Positions 25,943-34,647 of a DNA stretch of 64,000 bases are shown here, piece after piece (the first letter of the stretch is position 1; every line of letters begins with the position of its first letter). A program made the position numbers and the translations under genes. Origin of the DNA: Trinickia dabaoshanensis (GTDB lineage: Bacteria; Pseudomonadota; Gammaproteobacteria; Burkholderiales; Burkholderiaceae); assembly GCF_002879885.1 (NCBI RefSeq), contig NZ_PNYA01000016.1:1-64000 (forward strand), in the 5' to 3' direction. The notes under the pieces were generated by a model, which saw nothing but the letters and a program-made list of their open reading frames with translations, had not been told where the DNA came from and did not search any database.

Positions 25943-27057
25943 AGCCGAACCACCAGCTTGCTTGCGGAGACGCCCTTGAGATGCCGATCCAGTGCGACGG
26001 GAATCTGCTCTAAGCCTTCCCCAACCACACAAGGTTCGGGAGCCGCCACGAAGCGTCCCTCTGCCAGGGCGGCAGGTAGAAAGTCCCGATAGATCATCGG
26101 TCCCACTTCGTTCTGCCACAGCGCGCCTCCCCAGATCATTCGCGTCGATATGCCGAGTCGACGCGCGCGCAGTCGCACACTGGCCGTACCGCCCAAGACA
26201 CGGGCCATCAGAGGCAACAACGTGCGCATCCGTCCTTTACCGAGCGGTACCTCGTCGAATGAAACCGGCGGGCTGGCCATGGCGATGAACCGCCGGCCCT
26301 TGCATGCAGCCGCGATCTCAACGCAGGCGGCTGCGGACCCCGCTCCGATCGCCAGCATTCCAGCGACGCGTCGTCCTTGCATCAGCGAGGCCAGTTGCTC
26401 GATCGCATCGGGGCTGCGGTAGTCGACCGCCGCACGCGCGCCCAGGCTCATCACGTAATCGAAGTTGTGCACGGACGCCGTTGCGACCACGTCATAGCCA
26501 GCCGCCCTCGCCAACTGAATCGCATTGCTACCGACACTCGTCGAGCCACCCCACACCACAACGGTCTCATCCGTCGGCCCGAGGCGCAGTTGCGGGTGTC
26601 GCAACGCGAGGAAATCGGACTGAAACAAGCCGCACGCGGCCGTCGACAGTCCCAGAGGCAATACCGCAGCCTCCTCGAACGAAAGCGATGCGGGTATCGG
26701 CGCCGTCATATGTTCGAGCAGCACGGTGAATTGCTGGAAAGCGCCCTCCGACGACGCATTTCGTCCTTTTTCCGCGCCTAGGGCATGACCGAGCACACGC
26801 TCGCCCACCCGAAAGCGGGTCACGCTCGATCCCACTTCCACCACCTCGCCCGCTACGTCGGACCCCGGCACCACCGGATACTCGAGCCAAGGGAACACGA
26901 AATCGCCAATCGCCGGCATCAGCCGATCGACAGGATTCACGGCAACTACGCGGTTGCGCACCACGATCTCGTTGGGCCGAGGGTGCGTGTGGGAGTTCTT
27001 TCCCAGCGCGAAAGCGGTTCGTTTTGCGGGTAGCCAGAGGGCAAAATGGTTGTGCAC
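25939..27057 (-). CDS. Zinc-type alcohol dehydrogenase-like / quinone oxidoreductase (MDR family)
   Basis: 372 residues. N-terminal GroES-like part (NRVVAVNPVDRL, VPGSDVAGEVVEVGSSVTRFRVGERV) and a Rossmann part with VVWGGSTSVGSNAIQLARAAGYDVVATAS. No structural-zinc Cys cluster is seen, so a quinone or enal reductase using NADPH is more likely than an alcohol dehydrogenase. It is divergent from an AraC regulator that probably controls it. Its 3' end abuts the truncated SDR. Confidence 0.85.
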   Translation of the reverse strand: MHNHFALWLPAKRTAFALGKNSHTHPRPNEIVVRNRVVAVNPVDRLMPAIGDFVFPWLEYPVVPGSDVAGEVVEVGSSVTRFRVGERVLGHALGAEKGRNASSEGAFQQFTVLLEHMTAPIPASLSFEEAAVLPLGLSTAACGLFQSDFLALRHPQLRLGPTDETVVVWGGSTSVGSNAIQLARAAGYDVVATASVHNFDYVMSLGARAAVDYRSPDAIEQLASLMQGRRVAGMLAIGAGSAAACVEIAAACKGRRFIAMASPPVSFDEVPLGKGRMRTLLPLMARVLGGTASVRLRARRLGISTRMIWGGALWQNEVGPMIYRDFLPAALAEGRFVAAPEPCVVGEGLEQIPVALDRHLKGVSASKLVVRL

Positions 27058-27176
27058 GCAACTTTCTCCTAGGTGCGACCGCGTCGGTTCTAACGCAATG
27101 ACGCGACTTTAGAGCGTTGCATATAGATGAACAATGCTTTAACGTGCCGAAAACTATCGCAATCGTCCAAAAACAA

Positions 27177-28094
27177 ATGGATGCCTTGTCCGACGCTCTG
27201 GCACTTCTGAAACCGATGAGCTATGCCTTTCGCGGCCTCGACGCGGGCGAACGCTGGGCGCTCGGATTCGCGGCCGCTGAAGGCATCAAGTGTTACGTCG
27301 TCCACTCCGGCGCTTGTTGGCTCCGCGTCGACGGCATCGATGTCCCAATCCGCCTTCATGCGGGCGATTGCGTACTGCTTGCTCGGGGCCGAGCATTTCG
27401 GCTCGACTCCCAATCCGACGTTCCCGCGCTGGACGCCGAACAATTTTTCTCCGAGGTGCCCGCCGGCGAATTGGCGGTGCTGGACGGAGGCGGTTCGTGC
27501 TCCGGTGTGGGAGGGTATTTCGACTTCGCAGCCCGGCACGCCGAGCACCTGCTACGAGAACTGCCGCCCGTACTGCACTTCACGAGCGAGGCGGACAAGG
27601 CCGCCTTGCGTACGTCGATCGAGCGGCTCATGCGCGAGTTGCGTGAACCTGCGCCAGGTAGCGCATTGATTGCGGAACATGTCGCGCAGACGCTGCTCGT
27701 GGATGCGCTGAGGCTGCACCTCTCACACGCGGCAACGACCGGCCCGGGTTGGCTGCTTGCGCTGGCCGATACTCGGATGAATGCGGTCCTGAGTGCAATG
27801 CACGCCCGGCCCGGGCACCGATGGACGCTCGAGAGCCTCGCCCGGGAGGGTGGCATGTCGCGCTCTGGCTTTGCCGCTCACTTCAAGGCCAGCGTAGGGA
27901 TGCCCGCGCTCGAGTATCTGACGCAGTGGCGAATGCTGGTTGCCGCCGACCGGCTGGCCAAAGGCCGTGACACGATATCCGTCGTCGCGCCGGCTGTCGG
28001 TTACGAATCGGAAAGCGCGTTCGGCGCTGCTTTCAAGCGAGTCATGGGCTGCGCACCGGGAAAGTACATCCGCGACCTCCGCGATCGGGCATGA
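27177..28094 (+). CDS. AraC-family transcriptional regulator (cupin_6 type)
   Basis: 305 residues from the ATG at 27177; a TTG 60 nt upstream is an alternative. The N-terminal cupin_6-like domain includes CYVVHSGACWLRVDG and RLHAGDCVLLARG. The C-terminal AraC HTH pair reads WTLESLAREGGMSRSGFAAHFKASVGMPALEYLTQWRM and ESAFGAAFKRVMGCAPGKY. Such regulators commonly sit next to a single oxidoreductase target, here the divergent MDR gene. Confidence 0.85.
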   Translation: MDALSDALALLKPMSYAFRGLDAGERWALGFAAAEGIKCYVVHSGACWLRVDGIDVPIRLHAGDCVLLARGRAFRLDSQSDVPALDAEQFFSEVPAGELAVLDGGGSCSGVGGYFDFAARHAEHLLRELPPVLHFTSEADKAALRTSIERLMRELREPAPGSALIAEHVAQTLLVDALRLHLSHAATTGPGWLLALADTRMNAVLSAMHARPGHRWTLESLAREGGMSRSGFAAHFKASVGMPALEYLTQWRMLVAADRLAKGRDTISVVAPAVGYESESAFGAAFKRVMGCAPGKYIRDLRDRA

Positions 28095-28548
28095 AATTCG
28101 CCGTAAACGGGACACCAAAGCAATTCGTCTGGTAGGCCGATAACCACCTATTCTCGAGCCGACGGCGCCCACCATTGGCTGGTGCCACGCCGCCGAAATC
28201 GGCCAACGACAGAGCTCGACATGAACAAACTTCCATCCTCGTTTGCGTTAATGGCAGCGCGATACGAGCATCGATCGACTGTGTACGCCTCGGTGTTTCA
28301 GAACTGAAACAAAACCTGCGTTTCTCGCGGGAAACCGCGGCTCGAATGAGCAGTGGCACCGCGCTCTCCCCCTTGCCGCCGATGCTGGCATGTTGCTCGC
28401 ATTAGCTGCTCCGGTTTAAGCCCCATTACCTCGTGTTCGCAGGATGGCGAACGACCATTGGACTGGATCGGATCGGACACGACCCGTCGATTGCATCGTC
28501 CTGAAAACAGGGGATTCCACAGTGTGCTCACGACCAAGGAGCTTACAA
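28095..28548. other. Gene-free gap before the HAF-repeat gene
   Basis: 454 bases with no supported gene. It contains the 28294-28311 palindrome and ends with an AAGGAGC ribosome site. I see no remnant of a recognisable gene. Confidence 0.45.
28294..28311. promoter_or_regulatory. Palindrome upstream of the HAF-repeat gene
   Basis: TGTTTCAG-AA-CTGAAACA is a perfect 8+2+8 inverted repeat in a 454-base gene-free gap, about 240 nt before the HAF gene. It looks like an operator; which protein binds is unknown. Confidence 0.3.
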
Positions 28549-29688
28549 ATGGCTGCTCGCTTAGGATTTGCGGTCTATCTCGGCTTGCCCGATTCTCCGC
28601 CTGCCATCTCGACACCATCGCTGGAATCCGTCACGCGCTATGTTGCCCGCATGCTGACTGTGTTTGCTGTGTTGGCCGCCGCCGCATCTGCGCCGGCTAT
28701 CGCTCAAAACCTCACCATCCACGACTTGGGCACGTTGCCGAGCGGGCCCAATAGCTATGCTACCGCCATCAACAATCGTGGCCAGGTTGCCGGCTATTCC
28801 AACTACTCCATTGCAACAACCGGGGTCATCCCGTTTAGCCCGCCTCATCGGCAATTTCACGCGTTCGTGGTCGACAAAGGCGTCATGACCGATCTCGGCG
28901 CCCTGCCCGGGGGCACCGTCAGCCAGGCTACGGCGATCAACGATCGCGGCCAAATCGTCGGCTTCTCGACCCCGCGCGGACTCGCCGGCCCGCGCCACGC
29001 ATTCATTTACGACAAAGGGGTCATGACGGATCTGGGTACGTTGGCGGGCGGCCTAGGGAGCCAAGCGTCCGGGATCGACAATCGCGGCCAGATCGTCGGT
29101 TTCGCCGATTCCGCCAGTGGGCCGCAGCACGCATTTCTGTTCGAGAACGGGGTCATGAGCGACTTGGGGACCCTGCCCGGGGGCGACACCAGCGAGGCAA
29201 CGGGGATCAGCAACCGCGGACGGGTTGTCGGTTACTCGAACATCGTGACCGTCGCGCCGTACACCACGCTTGCGTTTTCCTATGGCAACGGAGTCATGAA
29301 CAACCTCGGAACGCTTCCCGGCGGGACATTCAGTCAAGCGTTGGCCACGAACAACACGGGTGAAATCGTCGGCTACGCGGACGACGCCACCGGAGCACAG
29401 CACGCTTTCCTGTATCGACAAGGGCAGATGATCGACCTCGGAACGCTTCCTGGCGGCACGTACAGCGTCGCGATGGGGATCAACGAGCGCGGCGATATCG
29501 TTGGCGTCGCGGACAACTCCGGGGCGGCCAACCACGCATTTTTGTATTCGAACGGTGCGATGCACGATCTTGGCACGCTGCCCGGTGGAGTTTTCAGCGA
29601 AGCGCTCGGTATCAACGACAAGGGAGACGTGGTTGGAGATGCGCTGACAGCGAACGGTAATTCCCACGCCGTGCTCTGGACGAGATGA
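28549..29688 (+). CDS. Exported HAF-repeat (beta-propeller-like) protein
   Basis: 379 residues. After an N-terminal region ending in a hydrophobic segment and AIAQ (probable signal cleavage near residue 53) come seven repeats of about 50 residues. Each has a DLGTLPGG core, then S.A..IN..G.(V/I)VG and G..HAFL. This is the HAF repeat family, found in exported proteins of Burkholderia and relatives, with no proven function. The ATG at 28549 is chosen for its AAGGAGC site; the internal Met of RMLTVFAVL would give a shorter, more typical signal peptide. Confidence 0.75.
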   Translation: MAARLGFAVYLGLPDSPPAISTPSLESVTRYVARMLTVFAVLAAAASAPAIAQNLTIHDLGTLPSGPNSYATAINNRGQVAGYSNYSIATTGVIPFSPPHRQFHAFVVDKGVMTDLGALPGGTVSQATAINDRGQIVGFSTPRGLAGPRHAFIYDKGVMTDLGTLAGGLGSQASGIDNRGQIVGFADSASGPQHAFLFENGVMSDLGTLPGGDTSEATGISNRGRVVGYSNIVTVAPYTTLAFSYGNGVMNNLGTLPGGTFSQALATNNTGEIVGYADDATGAQHAFLYRQGQMIDLGTLPGGTYSVAMGINERGDIVGVADNSGAANHAFLYSNGAMHDLGTLPGGVFSEALGINDKGDVVGDALTANGNSHAVLWTR

Positions 29689-30026
29689 ATCGCTGTCGCG
29701 GCAGCGTTGCGCGACGCGAGGATTGCGCCGGCCATTAACCGGTCGCACGACGAGACTTGCGACCCCACGATGCGGCCCAACGCGTGGACGAACGCGCCGA
29801 AGTACGGTAGAGAGCCTGGCCGTTAACCAAACCTTAAGCTGACTGTGTCACCCTCCGGTTCGAACGGCTGTCCGTCATAGCCTTGCAGCCGCCGAAACCG
29901 GAGAGGTCCGGATCGCGACGTCCACGATCCGCGCTTGTGCAATTGCCGCTGTGTACGGCCACCGTTGACGGTTGACACATCGCCATTGCGCCTCCTGGAT
30001 AAAACGAAGCAACGGAGGAATGAGTC
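29689..30026. other. Gene-free gap before the cupredoxin gene
   Basis: 338 bases. It ends with a GGAGGAATG ribosome site for the cupredoxin. No gene, FNR box or strong repeat is seen. Confidence 0.45.
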
Positions 30027-30470
30027 ATGTCGAAATCGTCGCATGCGCTGCTTTTCACGGCAGCAATTTCACTGGCTTCGTCGCTCGCGCTGGCGAGCGA
30101 GCCGACAAAAGTCGTCGTCAAGCTCTCGGACGGAAAAAACGGACACATGTCGCTAACGCTGAGCCCGGCGACTATTCCATCGGGCCCTGTGGAGTTCACC
30201 GTCGAGAACGAATCAGGCAATACCGTGCATGAGTTTCTGTTCGCGAAGTGGACCAAAGCCGACGACGCGCTGCCTTACGATCAGAAGACGCAACAAGTGC
30301 GGGAAGACGAGGTTAAGGGTTTGCAGGGCATTGAAGACCTTCGCCCGCGCGAGACCGTCACGGCTCAATTCATCCTCGGCAAAGGACGATATGTCGTTTT
30401 TTGCAATGAGCCGGGACATTACCACGACGGGATGCAAACCATGTTCGTCGTAGGTGGCGGGAAGGGGTAA
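30027..30470 (+). CDS. Periplasmic cupredoxin-domain protein
   Basis: 147 residues with a Sec signal peptide (cleavage near ALASE, residue 24). The mature domain has a complete type-1 copper site: His68 in TVHEF, Cys126, His131 and Met136 in the CNEPGHYHDGM loop. Related proteins carry electrons or bind copper in the periplasm. GGAGGAATG gives a strong ribosome site. It stands alone, convergent with the ArsI-like gene. Confidence 0.85.
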   Translation: MSKSSHALLFTAAISLASSLALASEPTKVVVKLSDGKNGHMSLTLSPATIPSGPVEFTVENESGNTVHEFLFAKWTKADDALPYDQKTQQVREDEVKGLQGIEDLRPRETVTAQFILGKGRYVVFCNEPGHYHDGMQTMFVVGGGKG

Positions 30471-30563
30471 GTCTAGCCCGCCACCCGGCGCGTGCGCGGC
30501 GAGGAAGGCCTGGCTCGGCCCCAGCACTATCTGCCCGTCCGCCGCGATCGAGACTCAGCACAC

Positions 30564-31049
30564 TCAGCAGCACGATGACGAAGACTTGACCGGACGCCCG
30601 GCCTGCTCCGCGCGCGATGATCCGCAACATACCGCGGCTTCGGACACCGCCTCCGTCGACGGCGTCCGGTGCGGCTCGCCGAACGTGGGGATAGCGGACA
30701 ACGTGTGATAGGACTCCCACGCGATGCCTTGCGGATCGACGGTCCAGTACTTGTCCGACCGGGCATAGCAACACGCCGTACCGGGCTGCGCATCTACTGG
30801 CATCGCAGCGCTTTCGAGGCGAGCGTGCATCTCGGCCAATTCCGCCTCGCTCTCCACCTGAATGCCCAAATGGTCGAGCCCCGGCTCGGCACCGCGCTGC
30901 GAAATCGCGAAATTGACGCGCGGATCGTCGAGCATCCACTTCGCGTAGTCGGGCTTGCTAACGGTCGGCTCGCTCGCGAAAAGCGCCGAGTAAAAGCGGA
31001 CGCTGGCGGCCAGGTCCTCGACGGCCAAATGGACGTGCAGACGTTTCAT
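30564..31049 (-). CDS. arsI: ArsI/CadI-like VOC dioxygenase (C-As lyase)
   Basis: 161 residues. The VOC fold starts KRLHVHLAVEDLAASVRFYSALF. Metal ligands of ArsI are conserved: His5, His60 and Glu112, with the arsenical-binding Cys93-Cys94 pair in TACCYARSDKYW. ArsI cleaves the C-As bond of trivalent organoarsenicals such as MMA(III). The C-terminus has two more Cys pairs (CC near 139 and at the end). The start is set at 31049 because the upstream extension is promoter-like AT-rich DNA. No arsR or arsC is adjacent, so the gene is orphan; a cadmium-induced CadI-like role is the alternative. Confidence 0.8.
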   Translation of the reverse strand: MKRLHVHLAVEDLAASVRFYSALFASEPTVSKPDYAKWMLDDPRVNFAISQRGAEPGLDHLGIQVESEAELAEMHARLESAAMPVDAQPGTACCYARSDKYWTVDPQGIAWESYHTLSAIPTFGEPHRTPSTEAVSEAAVCCGSSRAEQAGRPVKSSSSCC

Positions 31050-31083
31050 GGTTGTTCCCACAGATTTTGGTTTCGACATTTCC

Positions 31084-31111
31084 ATAATAATCGAAATATC
31101 GAACAAATCAA
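31084..31111 (-). promoter_or_regulatory. Promoter and possible ArsR-type operator of arsI
   Basis: Minus strand: TTGATT (31111-31106), 16-base spacer, TATTAT (31089-31084), 35 nt before the start. The AT-rich spacer contains the tandem TTCGATATTTCGAT, reminiscent of ArsR/SmtB operators. Inference from sequence only. Confidence 0.45.
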
Positions 31112-31144
31112 GATCGCCGTGGGCGACGATCAGGGCCCGCCCGC

Positions 31145-32377
31145 TCACACGTTCGCTATCCAAGGGCGGTGCGCGGGACGCGTATCGTGCTTCAACAACG
31201 CCCGCCGAATCGCGCTACGGATCGGAACGAAACAGCGCTCTTGAAAGAGTACGGCCACGATCACCGTGAGGACCAGGTACAGCGGATAGGTAGCCATCGA
31301 TGGGTCCAGTCCTTTCACGCTTGCCGCGCAGGCGGAAAAATGCGACGCACATCGCCATATGGACTCATGGATGGCCGTCAACTTCAACGCTTTGATAGCC
31401 ACGGCAAACAGAGCGCCGTGTATGCCGAAGATAGAAAGCGCGGCGTTCCCGAGCCGCGAGACGGTGCGATGCGCACAGCGTGGTACGACGGCATCGGCGC
31501 ATAGCACAACGAGCGTCAACTCCGCTGGCATCAACGCACCGTTGTGCACGACATAGAGGAAAAAGAGCGGCCCGGTTGCGGTCAGATACGATGCCAGCGC
31601 GAACGACACCAAAACGAATCCCGCCGCGACCGCCTTGCGCCAACGAGTGCCGAGCATCCACTTCAAACGTCCGGATGAATAGAGACTGTATAGCAGGATG
31701 CCGCTCATGAATTCGGGGATGCGCAGGATGGGGTTGTGCTCCACCGTACCGACGGCGGTCGATCCATACGCCCCGATCAGCACGACCGTAACGGGCGGAA
31801 CGAGGTACAAAAGCCACACGGCGATGAGCGCGATCGCGCGATGACGCATGGTGGCTAGCCGGGGAGCCAGCACCGGAAAACAGAAATAGAAAAACAGCAG
31901 GCAACTCAACGACCAGGACGGCGGGTTGATCGACGAGTAGCGCGCGTACCATACCTGGAGCATCGAAATGTTCAGCAGCCAGTTCAATACCGCCGGTCCG
32001 GTACCGAGTTGAACGATCTGCCGATCTTCCCGCCCGAGAGACGGCAGGAAAAACGAATGGAACGACCGGGTGCTCAGCGCCAGCACGAGAACGAATAAAA
32101 GCAATCCGATGAAGTGAATCGGATAGATTTCCGACAGCCTTTTGACGAGGAAGTCGCGCGTGCTGCCACGCAACCCGGCGCCTCGCTCGATGTAGACGTG
32201 CGTAAGAATGAAACCCGAGAGAATGAAGAAACTACTCGTGGAAAACCCGCCCAGATCGGTAAGCCAGATGAGCGGCAGGTCGCCCGCCTGCGGATACGCG
32301 TGAATCGTATGGAACACCATGAGGTAGACGGCGAGCACGAAGCGCATCGCGTCGAGGCCGACGATTGTCTTTCTCAC
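31145..32377 (-). CDS. Acyltransferase 3 family membrane protein
   Basis: 410 residues with about ten hydrophobic helices. The N-terminal signature GLDAMRFVLAVYLMVFHT carries the catalytic-region His, and FFILSGFILTHVY follows, both typical of acyltransferase 3 (OafA/NodX-like) proteins. These move acetyl or other acyl groups from the cytoplasm onto glycans or lipids in the envelope. No glycan cluster is adjacent, so the acceptor is unknown. It is divergent from the ppk2 gene. Confidence 0.85.
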   Translation of the reverse strand: MRKTIVGLDAMRFVLAVYLMVFHTIHAYPQAGDLPLIWLTDLGGFSTSSFFILSGFILTHVYIERGAGLRGSTRDFLVKRLSEIYPIHFIGLLLFVLVLALSTRSFHSFFLPSLGREDRQIVQLGTGPAVLNWLLNISMLQVWYARYSSINPPSWSLSCLLFFYFCFPVLAPRLATMRHRAIALIAVWLLYLVPPVTVVLIGAYGSTAVGTVEHNPILRIPEFMSGILLYSLYSSGRLKWMLGTRWRKAVAAGFVLVSFALASYLTATGPLFFLYVVHNGALMPAELTLVVLCADAVVPRCAHRTVSRLGNAALSIFGIHGALFAVAIKALKLTAIHESIWRCASHFSACAASVKGLDPSMATYPLYLVLTVIVAVLFQERCFVPIRSAIRRALLKHDTRPAHRPWIANV

Positions 32378-32760
32378 TGCGTTTCCTTTGCTGAGCGTCA
32401 GCGCCTGCGGCTCAGTGGATTGTAGGGTCCGGCGCTCTTTCGCATCGTTATGCGGCTACGCGACGGCAAAAGACGTCGCCCGCCTTATCGAAATTCACTT
32501 TAGCCCCTGCGGTTGGCGCCCTGCGGCGTGCGTCCGAAATCGTTGCCGTTTTGGCAAGATTGGGCGTGACTAGTCCATGCAGACAATCAACGCCCATTGC
32601 TCGTAGAGAGACATCATGCCCGCGAGGTTTGCATGGCATGCGCGGATTCCGACGGCCGGTTGATCGGCGTCAATGCACACTCGCCCCCGGTCCTCTAGCA
32701 TTTTTCCAAGCCGGAGCAATCGCGCTCCGAATCCGATCGCGCTCGTGCTTAGGTGAAACC
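32378..32760. other. Divergent gap between acyltransferase and ppk2
   Basis: 383 bases without a supported gene. It holds the FNR-like box at 32660 and a short inverted repeat TTGCC-GTTTT-GGCAA near 32542-32556. Confidence 0.45.
32660..32701 (+). promoter_or_regulatory. FNR-like box upstream of ppk2
   Basis: TTGAT-CGGC-GTCAA (32660-32673) matches the FNR/ANR consensus except for one base. TAGCAT at 32696-32701 sits exactly where a class II -10 element would lie, and the ppk2 start follows 60 nt later. Confidence 0.4.
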
Positions 32761-33603
32761 ATGAGCCACAAAGCGAAAGCCGCGCGGGCACCCGATGCCC
32801 GGCGCCGTTCCTCCGACGAGCATTCGCCGACGGTTCACGAAGCGCTCACACAAGACACATACGAACGTCAGCTCCGCGACCTGCAGATCGAACTAGTCAA
32901 GCTGCAGCGTCATTTCATCGCTTGCAAAGACAAGATTCTCGTGTTGCTCGAAGGACGGGACGCTGCGGGCAAAGACGGCGCGATCAAACGAATCGTCGAA
33001 CACCTGAGCCCGCGCGATACGCGCGTGGTTGCGCTCGGGCGGCCGTCCGATAGAGACCTCGGCGCGTGGTACTTCCAGCGATACGTCCCCCACCTTCCGG
33101 TTGCCGAAGAACTCGTGCTCTTCAACCGAAGTTGGTATAACCGAGCGGGCGTGGAAAACGTGATGGGATTTTGCACGCCGGAGCAAGTGGAAGAGTTTCT
33201 GCAATCGACGCCGCGATTCGAAGGGATGCTGGTCGACTCCGGTATCCGGTTGCTGAAGTACTACCTCGATATTTCACGAAGCGAACAGACGGCACGGCTC
33301 GCCGACCGCAAGCGCGATCCTCTCAAGCAGTGGAAAACGAGCCCGATCGACGAGGTTGCGGTGAAACACTGGAAAGCGTATTCGAAGGCGAGAAATGCGA
33401 TGCTGCTGCGTACGCATACTGCCGACGCACCGTGGCGCATCGTTCTTGGCGATGACAAGAGGCTAGCGCGCCTGAACTTGATACGCGACATTCTTTCGAA
33501 TTTGGATTACCGCGGCAAAGATCAAGCGCTCGTGCGGCCGGATTCTTCGATTGCGTTCGAGTTCTCGCCGGCCGCTATCGAAAGCGGGTTGCTCGCCAAG
33601 TAG
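32761..33603 (+). CDS. ppk2: Polyphosphate kinase 2
   Basis: 280 residues of the PPK2 P-loop kinase family. Walker A is VLLEGRDAAGKDGAIKR, followed by LFNRSWYNRAGVENVMGF (lid/Walker B region). The enzyme uses polyphosphate to phosphorylate nucleoside diphosphates (GDP/ADP) or the reverse. The ATG at 32761 is chosen because upstream sequence in frame has no PPK2 resemblance. An FNR-like box upstream hints at induction at low oxygen. Its 3' end overlaps the convergent LysR gene by 82 nt. Confidence 0.9.
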   Translation: MSHKAKAARAPDARRRSSDEHSPTVHEALTQDTYERQLRDLQIELVKLQRHFIACKDKILVLLEGRDAAGKDGAIKRIVEHLSPRDTRVVALGRPSDRDLGAWYFQRYVPHLPVAEELVLFNRSWYNRAGVENVMGFCTPEQVEEFLQSTPRFEGMLVDSGIRLLKYYLDISRSEQTARLADRKRDPLKQWKTSPIDEVAVKHWKAYSKARNAMLLRTHTADAPWRIVLGDDKRLARLNLIRDILSNLDYRGKDQALVRPDSSIAFEFSPAAIESGLLAK

Positions 33604-34544
33604 TCCGCGCGTGAAGCGACGCAACCGCTGCGCTGACTCATTCCGCCGGCGATGAAATCGATAAACGCGCGCACCTTTCGAGGGACATGATTTCTGCTGG
33701 GGTAATAGGCATACAAAGGGAACACTTCGTCGGGCCATTCTGGAAACAAGACCTCGAGCCGTCCATCGTCAACATACTCATCGAGGCCAATATCAATCAG
33801 TTGAGCAATCCCGTAGCCGGCCACGCAGGCACCCAGCTTGGTGCCCGCGTCCGTCACCGTCAAGTTACCCCGAACGTCGACGACGATCTTCTGTTTTCCT
33901 TTCCAAAACGCCCATTCGAACGGTCTACCCGTTGATGGATCGATGGCCAATATACATTCGTGATTACGCTCGAGCAGTTCGTTCGGATGCTTCGGGCGTC
34001 CGCGCCGCGCCAGGTAGGACGGCGCGGCAACCGTCAACACGCGGGCGCTCAGTAATCGGCGGCAAACCAGCGTCGGCAACGAGGGCATCCCGAAGCGCAC
34101 GGCGAGATCGAATCCCTCGCTCACCAAGTCCGGAAGCTGGGGTCTGGTCTCCAGCTTCAGTTGTAAAGACGGGTTTTCGTTGAGAAATGCGGCCAGCCGC
34201 GGCGCCAAAACCAAGCGAGAAAACAAGGCATCGCATGCCACACGCAGCGTTCCGCGGACCGAGGCGCTGCGCTCCGCAGCCTCGGTCGTCGCCTCGTCGA
34301 TCCCTTGCAGATGCGGTAGCACTCGCATCAGTAGGTCGTGGCCCGATTCCGTGATCTCGACGTGGCGGCTCGTTCGATTCACGAGCCGCGCCCCGAGCCG
34401 CTCTTCGAGTCGAGCGACAGCCCTGCTCACAGCCGGCTGCGTCTTTCCTAGCCGCTCAGCGGCACGTCCAAAGCTTTGCGTCTCGGCTACCGCTGCCAGC
34501 GCAATCAAACCGCCCACCAGCCCTCCGTCAAGCTCTTCCATCAT
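33522..34544 (-). CDS. LysR-type transcriptional regulator
   Basis: 340 residues from the first of two adjacent ATG codons. The HTH reads LIALAAVAETQSFGRAAERLGKTQPAVSRAVARLEERLG, and the effector domain ends with the usual VRAFIDFIAGGM. The last 28 or so residues are encoded opposite the 3' end of ppk2, which is uncommon but allowed for convergent genes. The adjacent divergent gene is an NTF2-like protein, which may be its target. Confidence 0.82.
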   Translation of the reverse strand: MMEELDGGLVGGLIALAAVAETQSFGRAAERLGKTQPAVSRAVARLEERLGARLVNRTSRHVEITESGHDLLMRVLPHLQGIDEATTEAAERSASVRGTLRVACDALFSRLVLAPRLAAFLNENPSLQLKLETRPQLPDLVSEGFDLAVRFGMPSLPTLVCRRLLSARVLTVAAPSYLARRGRPKHPNELLERNHECILAIDPSTGRPFEWAFWKGKQKIVVDVRGNLTVTDAGTKLGACVAGYGIAQLIDIGLDEYVDDGRLEVLFPEWPDEVFPLYAYYPSRNHVPRKVRAFIDFIAGGMSQRSGCVASRADYLASNPLSIAAGENSNAIEESGRTSA

Positions 34545-34647
34545 CGATGCGTTTCCGTCATAGCAGGAATGCCCAATTCGCAGTGGTGCAACGTGGCAAG
34601 AGACACCACTATACAGATCACCCAAATTTCATGGAGCGGGAGCAAGA

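Noticed and set aside
31042-31048. CGTTTCA at the arsI start
   Set aside because: It is simply the Met-Lys-Arg start codons of arsI in reverse.
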